From NCBI GenBank assembly GCA_028819955.1, contig JAPPKP010000125.1, positions 1 to 50,944 of the forward strand: a DNA stretch of 50,944 bases, read 5' to 3'. The notes under the pieces are model-generated. The model saw only the letters and a program-made list of their open reading frames with translations. It was not told the DNA's origin and ran no database searches. The position numbers and the translations under genes are program-made. The stretch is from Rhodospirillaceae bacterium. GTDB lineage: Bacteria; Pseudomonadota; Alphaproteobacteria; UBA828. This document shows, in pieces, positions 9,572 through 17,501 of the stretch (position 1 is its first letter; every line of letters starts with the position of its first letter).

Positions 9572-10690
9572 TCAGTCGTCGAGGACCCGGTGCGCGTCGG
9601 GATTCCAGCCCACCTTGAGGGAGCTCCCGACCGCGAACATGCTGCTCCCGTCCAGGCTCGGCACGTGGGAGACGATGTCTTCGCCGCTGCCCAGCGCGAT
9701 CTTGTACTTCACGTAGGGTCCGAGAAACACGACGTCCTGCAGGGTGCCGGTCAGCGCGGCATCGGCATCGCCGGTCGAGGCTTCGAGGGTGACGGCTTCG
9801 GGACGGACGATCACGCGAACCGGTCCGTCCGCGCCCGCCGACGGGAACCGCAGCCCCGCCTGCAAGGTAACGGCTCCGCCCATGCGCCGACCCGTGAGCA
9901 CATTGGCCTCGCCGATGAAGGTGGAGACGAACCGCGTCTTCGGCTGCAGGTAGATGTCCTCGGGACTTCCAACCTGCGCGATGGCGCCGTCCGCCATGAC
10001 CGCAACCACGTTCGCCAAGCCGAGCGCCTCGCCCTGGTCGTGGGTCACGAAGACGAAGGTCCCGCCGATCGACCGGTGAATTCGGCGCAGCTCCTCCTGC
10101 ATCGCCTGGCGGAGCTTCAGGTCGAGTGCCGCAAGAGGCTCGTCCAGCAGCAGGACCTGGGGACGCATCACCAACGCCCGGGCTAAGGCAATTCTCTGCT
10201 GCTGGCCGCCGGAAAGTTCGTTGATTCGCCTCTCGGCGAGATCCTGAAGCCGCACGAGAGCGAGGATTTCCTGCACAGTGTCATTGATCTCCGAGCGGGT
10301 GCGCCTGGCGATACGCAATCCGTAGGCGACGTTCTGGCGCACTGTCATGTGCGGGAAGAGCCCCAACCCCTGAAACACCATGTTCGTGGGGCGTTTCTCG
10401 GGGCCCAGAGCTGTCACGTCGGCGCCGGCGATCTCCACGGTGCCGGTGGTGGGCGTGATGAACCCGCCGATCATCCTGAGCAGCGTCGTCTTTCCGCAGC
10501 CGGAAGGTCCAAGAATGGCAAAGAAATCGCCCCGGCTGATGTCGAGATCGAGGGGGCGAACGGCCTCGACCTGGCCATAGTTCTTGGACAGGTTGCGAAG
10601 CCGCAGCAGCGGCGCCTTCGGCGCAGCTATGCCGTTGTCGACGCTTCCCTTCGCAATCGCGCTATCGATTTCCGATGAACGGTCGTTCAC
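9572..10690 (-). CDS. ABC transporter ATP-binding protein, PotA type
   Basis: An ATPase of about 372 residues that powers the PotBCD-type importer downstream. It has Walker A (GPSGCGKTT), Q-loop (NMVFQGLGLFPHMTV), signature LSGGQQQRIALARAL, Walker B (VLLLDEPLAALD), the H-loop (VFVTHDQGEA) and a C-terminal TOBE-type regulatory domain (about 280–372). The frame is open further upstream to 10,777; I chose the GTG at 10,688–10,690 because the usual family N-terminus begins about 30 codons later and the upstream part looks non-coding. It is the first gene of the minus-strand operon, so the promoter should lie in 10,691–10,939, shared with the divergent sugar-binding protein gene. Confidence 0.9.
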   Translation of the reverse strand: MNDRSSEIDSAIAKGSVDNGIAAPKAPLLRLRNLSKNYGQVEAVRPLDLDISRGDFFAILGPSGCGKTTLLRMIGGFITPTTGTVEIAGADVTALGPEKRPTNMVFQGLGLFPHMTVRQNVAYGLRIARRTRSEINDTVQEILALVRLQDLAERRINELSGGQQQRIALARALVMRPQVLLLDEPLAALDLKLRQAMQEELRRIHRSIGGTFVFVTHDQGEALGLANVVAVMADGAIAQVGSPEDIYLQPKTRFVSTFIGEANVLTGRRMGGAVTLQAGLRFPSAGADGPVRVIVRPEAVTLEASTGDADAALTGTLQDVVFLGPYVKYKIALGSGEDIVSHVPSLDGSSMFAVGSSLKVGWNPDAHRVLDD

Positions 10691-10939
10691 GGCCGATACC
10701 CACACTACTTGCACAGTTGTCGAGGCACCGCCGCAGGCTTGCCGCTCCTCCTCGTGACTCCTCGCACCCAGGGGCAATAGGCGTCAAGGATCACAGAGTT
10801 TCGAAGCAGGCCGTGACCCTGGCGAAAGCTTCGGGCTAGACTGGCAAGAAACCCCGGGACCGCGATGGGAACACCGGGGCGGACGGCCCGCGCGCGTAGC
10901 GATCGACGGGCCGCGACACAGAGGGAGGGAACCGAGAAG
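10691..10939. promoter_or_regulatory. Divergent intergenic region between two transporter operons
   Basis: About 250 bases separate the PotA-type gene (minus) from the arabinose-type binding protein gene (plus) and must hold promoters for both. I do not see a clear palindromic operator or strong -35/-10 pair. No regulator gene lies next to it. An AGGGAGGG run at about 10,922–10,929 precedes the plus-strand ATG. Confidence 0.4.
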
Positions 10940-11926
10940 ATGAAACCAGTCAAGACCATTGCACTCGCGCTTGCCGGGGTGGGGATGGCCGCCGCGGCGG
11001 GGTTCGCCGATCGGGCCGAAGCCGAAGGCTTCAAGATCGGCCGCATCGTCAAGCAGGGCACGCATCCCTACTTCACCGCCGAGACGGTGGGGATGAGGGC
11101 CGCTGCGGAGGAGCTCGGCGTCGAGCTGCTGTACCAGGACGTGCAGACCGACACCGACCTCACCATATCGGCGCTGGACACCATGATCGCCGCCGGCGTG
11201 GACGCCATCGCGATCACCGTTCCGGACCAGCGCTCGGGCCCCGCCGTCATGGCCCGCGCCAACGAGGCCGGAATCCTCCTGATCACGCCTTACGATCCGA
11301 TCGAGGACGACGAGGGCAACGTGGCACCCTACATCGGCCCGTCGAATCCCACGCTGGGCAGGATGACCGGCGAGGAGGGCGTGCGCATCTATGGCGAGCT
11401 CGGCTGGGCAAACGAGGCCGGGGAGCTTCGCGTCGCGGCCATCGAGGCGCAGCAGATCGAGCCGTGCATGGAGCGCAGCGATTTTGCGACCGCGGCGTTC
11501 CTCGAAGGGACCGGTATCGGCGAAGACCAGGTGATCCACATCCCGATCGCGCCCCAGACCACGGAGCAGGCGACCATCGCCCTCTCCACCGTGGGCGTCG
11601 CCAATCCGCAGGTCACCCACTGGGTGATCTTCGGCTGCGATGACAGCGACGTCATCGGCGGCATCCGCGGGCTGGAGGAGGCCGGATACACCGCGGAGTC
11701 GATCCTCGCCGTCGGCCCCACGGGCTCGACCGCGTGCGCGGAATGGGCGCACCCGGAGGAGACCGGTTTCAGGGCCGCCATCTATTTCGATGCCGGTGCC
11801 AACGGCAGGACCGTCGTGGAGACCATCCACAAGGCGCTCACCACCGGCGAGCCGTTCGCGGCCTACACGGAGATGATGGGCTTTCCCCAGACGCGCGCCG
11901 ACAATTCGATGATGGGATGCGAGTGA
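10940..11926 (+). CDS. Periplasmic sugar-binding protein, arabinose (AraF)-like
   Basis: This 328-residue protein has a signal peptide (MKPVKTIALALAGVGMAAAAG, cleaved near residue 27 at AEA-E) and a type I periplasmic binding fold. Segments such as KIGRIVKQGTHPYF, AITVPDQRSGPAVMARA and HWVIFGCDDSDVIGG match the layout of L-arabinose-binding proteins of the AraF type. The ATG at 10,940 is placed by the signal peptide; upstream codons in frame look non-coding. The permease gene follows after 191 bases. No AraG/RbsA-type ATPase is found beside it. The ligand is probably a free aldose, possibly the substrate of the aldo/keto reductase at 15–16 kb (inference). Confidence 0.87.
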   Translation: MKPVKTIALALAGVGMAAAAGFADRAEAEGFKIGRIVKQGTHPYFTAETVGMRAAAEELGVELLYQDVQTDTDLTISALDTMIAAGVDAIAITVPDQRSGPAVMARANEAGILLITPYDPIEDDEGNVAPYIGPSNPTLGRMTGEEGVRIYGELGWANEAGELRVAAIEAQQIEPCMERSDFATAAFLEGTGIGEDQVIHIPIAPQTTEQATIALSTVGVANPQVTHWVIFGCDDSDVIGGIRGLEEAGYTAESILAVGPTGSTACAEWAHPEETGFRAAIYFDAGANGRTVVETIHKALTTGEPFAAYTEMMGFPQTRADNSMMGCE

Positions 11927-12117
11927 GCTGACGGGGCGCGTTGCGCTCCCCGCAAGACGAGGGGAGCTGGCGTTCATAGGCGTGCCGGTAACGCCCGCGG
12001 CCTGCCCGGACCGACTTCGGCCGGGGTGGGCCGCGGGCTCACCATGGGGTTCGCGCGAAGCATGGTCCTGACAGCCGGGAGCGCGCCGGCTCGCACACGT
12101 GCGGGGAGAGGAAGCGC

Positions 12118-13146
12118 ATGAGCCGGGGGTCGCGCGCAAACCGCGCCCTGGCCGCAGCGTCGCCCATCCGCGATGCGTTGCTGCGGCTCGCGTCGGGCTT
12201 CTACAAGAACTACGGGCTGCACTTCGGCCTGTTCGTCGCCCTTATCATCTTGATCGCGGTCTTCGGCTCGCTCAAGGGCGAGGTCTTCTTCCTGACCCGG
12301 AACCTGCTGAACATCGTCAACTCGGTGACCCTGCTGGGTCTGCTGGCGATGATGATGACCGTCCTCCTGGTGGGCGGCACCATCGACATCTCGGTCGGCT
12401 CGATCGTGGGGCTGTGCTCGATCACGACGGCGGCGGCGCTTGCGATGGTGGACAACCCTGCCCTCGGCTTCGTCACCGCCCTCGTGGTTGGCGCGCTGGC
12501 CGGCCTGGTCAACGGGTTCCTGGTGACCTACGGCAGGGTCAACCCGATCATCGCCACGCTCGGCACGCTATCGGCCTTTCGAGGGCTCGCCTTCATCGTC
12601 TCGGACGGCAAGTCGATCGGGGTCGTCAATCCGGGCTTCACCTGGATCGGCTCGGAGCGCGTCTTCGACGTTCCGGTGCCGACGATCGTCCTGGCGGTCG
12701 CCGCGATCCTGTTCCTCGTGTTCATGCGCCACGCGCGTGCCGCCCGCCACATCTACGGCATGGGCGGCAACATGGAGGCCGCGATTCTCGCCGGCATCAA
12801 CGTCACGCGATACCGGTTCGGGATGTACATGTTCTCAGGGCTCGCCTGCGGGCTCGCCGCCATCCTGCTCACCGCCCGCTCCCATTCGGGCCAGCCGGCC
12901 TCGGGCAGCCAGGGGCTGGAGCTCGACGCGATCACTGCGGCCTTCCTCGGCGGCTGCGGGCTGCGCGGCGGCACCGGCTCGATCTTCGGCACGCTGCTGG
13001 GCGTCGTGATCATCGGGACGCTCAACAACGGGCTCATTCTGCTGGGCGTGCCGACCTTCTATCAGTTCGTCGCCAAGGGCACGCTCCTGCTCCTCGCAGT
13101 CATGATCCAGGAGTTCCGCCGGCCGGGTCCGCGGACCATTTACTAG
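12118..13146 (+). CDS. Sugar ABC transporter permease, AraH/RbsC family
   Basis: A 342-residue inner-membrane permease of the CUT2 sugar family. About eight to ten hydrophobic segments are visible and the conserved GGTIDISVGSIVGL and ITAAFLGGCGLRGGTGSIFGT blocks are present. GAGAGGAAG precedes the ATG at 12,118. It belongs with the binding protein at 10,940–11,926. CUT2 systems normally also encode a double-domain ATPase, usually between the two; the 191-base gap here holds none. The gene ends just before a GC-rich palindromic repeat. Confidence 0.9.
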   Translation: MSRGSRANRALAAASPIRDALLRLASGFYKNYGLHFGLFVALIILIAVFGSLKGEVFFLTRNLLNIVNSVTLLGLLAMMMTVLLVGGTIDISVGSIVGLCSITTAAALAMVDNPALGFVTALVVGALAGLVNGFLVTYGRVNPIIATLGTLSAFRGLAFIVSDGKSIGVVNPGFTWIGSERVFDVPVPTIVLAVAAILFLVFMRHARAARHIYGMGGNMEAAILAGINVTRYRFGMYMFSGLACGLAAILLTARSHSGQPASGSQGLELDAITAAFLGGCGLRGGTGSIFGTLLGVVIIGTLNNGLILLGVPTFYQFVAKGTLLLLAVMIQEFRRPGPRTIY

Positions 13147-13210
13147 AGCATCACACGATCGGACGCGGTCGCCGCACGGTTATCTGTCCGCATGCAGCGT
13201 GGCCCGGACG

Positions 13211-13318
13211 CCCCCACCTCTCCCCGGCCCTCTCCTCCCCGAGGGGAGGAGAGGGAGAACGGACGCCGCCGCCTACGTCCCCCCTCCTCCTGGGAGGAGG
13301 GGGAAAGGGGGAGGTGGG
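13211..13318. repeat. Composite GC-rich palindromic repeat, copy 1
   Basis: An outer inverted repeat (CCCACCTC at 13,213–13,220 and GAGGTGGG at 13,311–13,318) encloses two hairpins. The first has a perfect 13-bp stem, CCCTCTCCTCCCC (13,228–13,240) with GGGGAGGAGAGGG (13,243–13,255). The second is CCCCCTCCTCC paired with GGAGGAGGGGG at about 13,280–13,303. A related element in opposite orientation lies at 30,616–30,780 and shares the CCTACGTCCCC core. It looks like an intergenic mobile or REP-type repeat. It could also end transcription of the sugar permease gene. Confidence 0.7.
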
Positions 13319-13398
13319 CACCGTTCGAGCCGCCGTGACCCCGAAAGGTCGGATGGTGCGCTGGCCCGCGCTCGACGGGCCAATGGGTGCCGCAGCGG

Positions 13399-14241
13399 TC
13401 ACGAGGCCGGCTTGCCGCTCCTGACCTCGTGGGTCTTGACGCTGTCGGCCGTGAGGTAGGCGCGTTGGGCGCCCTGCAGCAGGTGGCCGCGCTCCTTGAC
13501 CGCCTCGTCCGGCAACGTCTCGAGCGGCGTGTAGCTCGCGTGATGATGGGCGCGGAAGGGATCGTTGCGCGCCGCGTTGTAGCAGCAGAGCAGCGCCGTC
13601 CGGGGCTTGTCGGACTCGTTGGGGGCCGAGGCGTGCAGTGTGTTGCAATGGGTGAACAGGCAATCGCCGGGCTCCAGCTCGCAATGCACGTGCTCCAGGA
13701 CCTTCATGGCCTCCTCGAGCCGCTCGGGGTCGACGCTCTTCTGGCCGCCGACATCGATGTGGGTGACGCGGCCCAAACGGTGTGAGCCTTTCAGCACCTG
13801 CAGGCAGCCGTTCTCCACGGTCATGCGGTCGACGGCGATCATCACGCTCGCCAGGTCCGGGAACAGGATGCCGTTCTCGTACCAGTAGCCGAAGTCCTGA
13901 TGCCAGTGGAAGCCGCCGCCGGTTCGCGGCTGCTTGGCGATGAGCTTCGAGTGGTAGTGGTACACCTCGCCGCCGAGGAGCAGCTCCATGGCGCTCACGA
14001 TCCGCGCGCAGCGGGCGATGGCGCCGAAGAGATCGTCGCCGGGATGGTTCCACACAACCAGCTCGGTCCGGCCCCATTCGGGGTCGGGTATCTGGACCAT
14101 GTTCTGTTCCAGCGACTCGTCCCTGGCGACGGCGCGGTTCACGAGCGCCATCTCCTCCTCGTCGAAGTAGCCGCGCTTGAGGAGGATGCCGTCTTCCCGG
14201 AAGCGTTCGGCTTCCTCAGTGCTGACCCGTCCGAACTCCAT
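13399..14241 (-). CDS. Phytanoyl-CoA dioxygenase (PhyH) family protein
   Basis: This 280-residue protein belongs to the Fe(II)/2-oxoglutarate-dependent PhyH family. The iron-binding triad is visible as His114 and Asp116 (FHWHQDFGYW) and a distal His203 (CNTLHASAPN). Arg in KPRTALL is the likely 2-oxoglutarate contact. PhyH enzymes hydroxylate very diverse small molecules, so the name says little about the substrate. It is the last gene of a minus-strand trio with an RraA-like aldolase and an aldo/keto reductase, 41 bases after the aldolase stop. A role in oxidising an intermediate of the same catabolic route is inference. Confidence 0.87.
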   Translation of the reverse strand: MEFGRVSTEEAERFREDGILLKRGYFDEEEMALVNRAVARDESLEQNMVQIPDPEWGRTELVVWNHPGDDLFGAIARCARIVSAMELLLGGEVYHYHSKLIAKQPRTGGGFHWHQDFGYWYENGILFPDLASVMIAVDRMTVENGCLQVLKGSHRLGRVTHIDVGGQKSVDPERLEEAMKVLEHVHCELEPGDCLFTHCNTLHASAPNESDKPRTALLCCYNAARNDPFRAHHHASYTPLETLPDEAVKERGHLLQGAQRAYLTADSVKTHEVRSGKPAS

Positions 14242-14282
14242 GCCATGCCCTCCCTCGGCACCGCGCCGCCGCGGCGGCGGTG

Positions 14283-14981
14283 TCAATCGACGAAGCGCGC
14301 CGCCCCCGGCTCCAGGTACGCCCGCCAGGAGTCGGGGTACGTGAGGCCGTCCTTGACCTTGGCCTCCACCTCGCTCTCCATGCGCTTGATCTCGTCGACG
14401 TGGCCGATCACGTCGTCGAGCGCATCCTGGGGCACGACGACCACGCCGTCCACGTCGCCCACCAGGACGTCGCCCGGGTTCACCGTGACGCCGCCGATGC
14501 TGATGGCGAGGCCCGCCGTGCCGGGGCCGTTCCGTTGCGGCGAGTTGGGGCTGACGCCGGCGCAAAAGACCGGCAGGCCCACCCCGACGATGCCCGGCGT
14601 GTCGCGCACCGCGCCGTCGGTGACCAGGGCTGCGGCTCCGCGGTTCAGCAGCATGCCCGCCATCAGGTCGCCGATCACGGCGGTGCCGAGATAGGCCTCG
14701 GTTCCCACGACGAGCACGTCGCCCGGCTCCGCGTAGGCCAGCGCGCCGACCAGGCCCAGCTGGTCCGCCGGGCTGTTCATGCAGGGAAGCGCCGGCCCCA
14801 CGAAGCTCTTCATGGCGGGCGGCGCATCCGCGATCGGCTTGATCGACGCATCCAGCGCGCCGAGCCCGCCGAGTGCGTCGGCGACCTGGCCGGTCATCGC
14901 GCCTTCCAGCTTGGCGACGGCGTCGCGCGGGGGCCGTTGGAAGCTGCGGCGGATGGTGAGCGCGGGCGGGGTTTCGAGCAT
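14283..14981 (-). CDS. RraA-like / 4-hydroxy-4-methyl-2-oxoglutarate aldolase family protein
   Basis: A 232-residue member of the RraA/HMG-aldolase family, whose catalytic members cleave 2-oxo-4-hydroxy acids to pyruvate and a second carbonyl product. The active-site signature TDGAVRD gives Asp122, Arg126 and Asp127, and GD105 follows the expected glycine-rich loop. Presence of the Arg-Asp pair argues for an enzyme rather than a pure RNase E inhibitor. The ATG at 14,979–14,981 has AAAGGA at the right distance; a GTG 18 bases upstream is less well placed. In context it may split the 2-keto-3-deoxy acid made by the dehydratase of the other operon. Confidence 0.86.
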   Translation of the reverse strand: MLETPPALTIRRSFQRPPRDAVAKLEGAMTGQVADALGGLGALDASIKPIADAPPAMKSFVGPALPCMNSPADQLGLVGALAYAEPGDVLVVGTEAYLGTAVIGDLMAGMLLNRGAAALVTDGAVRDTPGIVGVGLPVFCAGVSPNSPQRNGPGTAGLAISIGGVTVNPGDVLVGDVDGVVVVPQDALDDVIGHVDEIKRMESEVEAKVKDGLTYPDSWRAYLEPGAARFVD

Positions 14982-15038
14982 CGCGTGATCCTTTCGCACT
15001 ACTGTACTCGGACTTGGCCGGGCTGGCGGAGCCCTGCT

Positions 15039-16079
15039 TCAAGGGCTATGCGGCACCGGGGCGTCGTTGCGGAGCAGGTCAGCCTCCTTCAGGTCGGCCC
15101 AGAGCGCAGGCGGGATGGTCTCTTCAAGCAGCGCCACGTTCTGGCGCACCTCCTGCGCCGCCATGGCGCCTGGAATGATGGTCTTGACCGCAGGATGGGC
15201 GAGGACGAACTGCAGCGCCGCCGCCGCCATCGTCACGCCGTGCCGTTGGCAGACGCTCTCGATCCGGCCCACGCGCTCCATGATCTCGGGCGGCGCCGGA
15301 TGGTAGTTGTAGCGCGCGCCTTCCACCGCGCCGGTCGCGAGGATGCCGGAGTTGTAGGGCCCGCCCAGGATGATCCCGACATCGCGCTCGACGCACGTGG
15401 GCAGGAAGGAGTCGAGCGCCTCCTGCTCGATCAGCGTGTAGCGGCCGGCGAGGAGGAAGCAGTCGAAGTCGGCCTCCCCGAGCAGCGCCTCGCAGGCCTG
15501 CCATTCGTTGACGCCTGCGCCGATGGCGGCGATGCGGCCTGCGGCCTTGAGCTCCGTGAGCGCGCGGTAGCCGCCCCGGTCGAAGAGCTCGCGCACTTTC
15601 GCGTCCGCTACCGACTGGCTGCCGTGGGTCGTCACGTCGACATCGTGAACCAGCAGGATGTCGACGGCCGCGACACCGAGCCGCTGCAGGCTCGATTCGT
15701 GGCTGCGCATCACGCCGTCGTAGGTGTAGTCGTAAACCACCTGCTTCTCGGGCGCGTCGATGAAGAAATCCTTCCACTTTTCGTCCGTGGGGCCATCGAC
15801 GAGGAGCCGGCCGATCTTGGTCGAGAGCACGACGCCCTCGCGCCCGGCCCTCTCGATGGCCACGCCGAAGCGCTCCTCGGACCGCCCGAGCCCGTAGAGC
15901 GGCGCGGTGTCGAAGAGCTTGACCCCGGCGGCGAAGGCGGCGGCCAGCGTGGCTTGCGCCTCCTCTTCCGTGAGCCCGCGGTAGAGGTTGCCGAGCGGCG
16001 CGCCGCCGAAGCCGAGGCGGGTCACGTGGAGGGGGCGGGCCGTGCGCCCGCTCAGGCTTGTGGTATCGACTGCTTTCAC
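15039..16079 (-). CDS. Aldo/keto reductase, D-threo-aldose/L-fucose 1-dehydrogenase-like
   Basis: This 346-residue TIM-barrel oxidoreductase has the AKR tetrad Asp57, Tyr62, Lys88 and His145 (LFDTAPLYG, LSTKIGR, LLVHDVD). The N-terminal LGFGGAPLGNLYRG block and overall length resemble L-fucose dehydrogenase, D-threo-aldose 1-dehydrogenase and pyridoxal 4-dehydrogenase enzymes. Such enzymes oxidise a free sugar to its lactone. With the SMP-30 lactonase, enolase-type dehydratase, SDR and RraA aldolase nearby, it would be the first step of a non-phosphorylating sugar pathway (inference). It leads the minus-strand trio; its promoter lies in 16,080–16,247, shared with the divergent methyltransferase. 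Confidence 0.87.
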   Translation of the reverse strand: MKAVDTTSLSGRTARPLHVTRLGFGGAPLGNLYRGLTEEEAQATLAAAFAAGVKLFDTAPLYGLGRSEERFGVAIERAGREGVVLSTKIGRLLVDGPTDEKWKDFFIDAPEKQVVYDYTYDGVMRSHESSLQRLGVAAVDILLVHDVDVTTHGSQSVADAKVRELFDRGGYRALTELKAAGRIAAIGAGVNEWQACEALLGEADFDCFLLAGRYTLIEQEALDSFLPTCVERDVGIILGGPYNSGILATGAVEGARYNYHPAPPEIMERVGRIESVCQRHGVTMAAAALQFVLAHPAVKTIIPGAMAAQEVRQNVALLEETIPPALWADLKEADLLRNDAPVPHSP

Positions 16080-16247
16080 CGGCGGATACTCCTATCGCTG
16101 TCGATGGGCGCGGACCGTCCCGCCGCGCCCATGGCCCAAGCAGTCTACCCGATGGCGGGGCGGAGCCCGAAGGGTGTCGACCATGCGGTGCACCTGCCGC
16201 GCTTCATCGACAGCGGCAACGAGAGGCGCCTACACTCGGCCCCAAGA

Positions 16248-17126
16248 ATGAGCGAACCCAGCGACAGCTACACCCGGCACGCGCCTCACTTCGAGAGGGT
16301 CTACGACCTCGACGATCCGAGCCCGTACTTCAACACCATAGGGCCGGCCGACTACCGCATGCCGGTGGCCCTGGTCGGCGCTCTGAAGGCGATCCACGGA
16401 CCGCTCCGCGCGTTGCGCGGCGCGGGCGAGACCCTGAGGGTACTGGACTTCGCCTGCGGCTACGGCGCCATCGGCGCGCTGCTGCGGCACGACCTCTCCA
16501 TGGCGGCGCTCTACGCCCGCTACGCGGCGCGGCAGTGGCAGCCGGCCGACGGGCGGCGCTACTGGGCCGACGACATCGCCTTCTTCGCTGGCCTGCGCGC
16601 GCAAGGGCCGGCGTTCGAGATCGGCGGCATCGACATCGCCGGCAACGCCGTTGCCTACGCAGCGGCTCTGGGCTTCGTCGACCGGGCCTTCCCCGAGAAC
16701 CTCGTGGACGACGCGCCCAGCGACGACCTGGCTCGCTTCCTTCGCGGCGTGCACCTGGTGGTCGAGAGCGGCGCGTTGGGCGTGATGCTGCCGGCCGCGT
16801 TCGCGCGCGTGCTCGATTGCGCCGGCGGCGAGAGCCCGCCCTGGTTCCTCTATTGCCCGCGTCCCGACGTGAATTGGTCCGCGCTGGAGGCGCTCTGGGC
16901 CGAGCGGGGATACCGCACCGAGAGCTTTCTCGGCGCGCCGGTCCGCTACCGCAGGCCACTGGAGGCGCAGGAGCGGGCGGTCATGCTCCGCCGTGCCCGG
17001 GGTCTCGGCAAGCCCGACGAGGCCATCACGCGGGACGGCTACATTCTGGTGGACATGACGCTGGCGCGGCCCGAGGCCGATGCCGACAACCCGCCCATCG
17101 CCCGGCTGCGGGGACAGCACGGCTAA
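16248..17126 (+). CDS. SAM-dependent methyltransferase-like protein
   Basis: A 292-residue soluble protein with a class I methyltransferase signature: RVLDFACGYGAIGALLR (about 65–81) as the SAM-binding glycine loop and a second acidic strand FEIGGIDIAGNAVAYA. The rest does not point to a known substrate. The ATG at 16,248 follows CCAAGA, a poor ribosome site, but the next in-frame starts would remove conserved sequence. It is monocistronic, between the aldo/keto reductase operon and the tandem repeat. Function beyond methyl transfer is unknown. Confidence 0.75.
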   Translation: MSEPSDSYTRHAPHFERVYDLDDPSPYFNTIGPADYRMPVALVGALKAIHGPLRALRGAGETLRVLDFACGYGAIGALLRHDLSMAALYARYAARQWQPADGRRYWADDIAFFAGLRAQGPAFEIGGIDIAGNAVAYAAALGFVDRAFPENLVDDAPSDDLARFLRGVHLVVESGALGVMLPAAFARVLDCAGGESPPWFLYCPRPDVNWSALEALWAERGYRTESFLGAPVRYRRPLEAQERAVMLRRARGLGKPDEAITRDGYILVDMTLARPEADADNPPIARLRGQHG

Positions 17127-17287
17127 GCGCCGCTGCATCCGACACTGCGGACCATGGTGCGGTGCACGGCACACGACTTTGCGGCCAGGATCGCGCCATG
17201 CAGTGCGAACGGTTCCACGCCGCGCCGGGGGGATCGCCCCGGTGTCCCGCCTCGATTGCGGTCTGCATCGACGCCTGTTCCGTGGAA

Positions 17288-17475
17288 TCCCGCATATCCC
17301 ACTCAATCCCACTTGTCCCACTTGTCCCACTTGTCCCAGCGAATCCCACCTATCCCAGTGAATCCCGTTTATCCCGGTGAATCCCACATATCCCAGTGAA
17401 TCCCACATATCCCAGTGAATCCCACTTGATCCCGCTTATCCCGCTTAATCCCACGTAATCCCGGCACGTCCCGCC
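17288..17475. repeat. Short tandem repeat, TCCC every 9 or 10 bases, about 20 units
   Basis: From 17,288 the motif TCCC recurs 20 times at spacings that mostly alternate 9 and 10 bases. The clearest unit is the 19-mer TCCCACATATCCCAGTGAA, present twice in a row and in degenerate form on both sides. Three consecutive 9-mers TCCCACTTG lie near the left end. The array sits between the methyltransferase stop and the 3' end of the ABC exporter gene, so it is downstream of both. The spacing is close to one helical turn. No gene is visible within it. Confidence 0.9.
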
Positions 17476-17501
17476 AAAATAGTGAGAGGCGCGGGCGGGA
17501 C

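Noticed and set aside
3634..10690. Polyamine uptake operon
   Set aside because: The importer family is polyamine-like, but the co-transcribed dehydratase, lactonase and SDR do not act on polyamines; I left the substrate open.
14280..16200. Long plus-strand frame opposite the aldolase and aldo/keto reductase genes, joined to the methyltransferase frame
   Set aside because: Only the part from 16,248 looks like protein; the rest mirrors the minus-strand enzymes.
17288..17475. CRISPR array
   Set aside because: Units are only 9–10 bases apart with no unique spacers and no cas genes; it is a simple tandem repeat.
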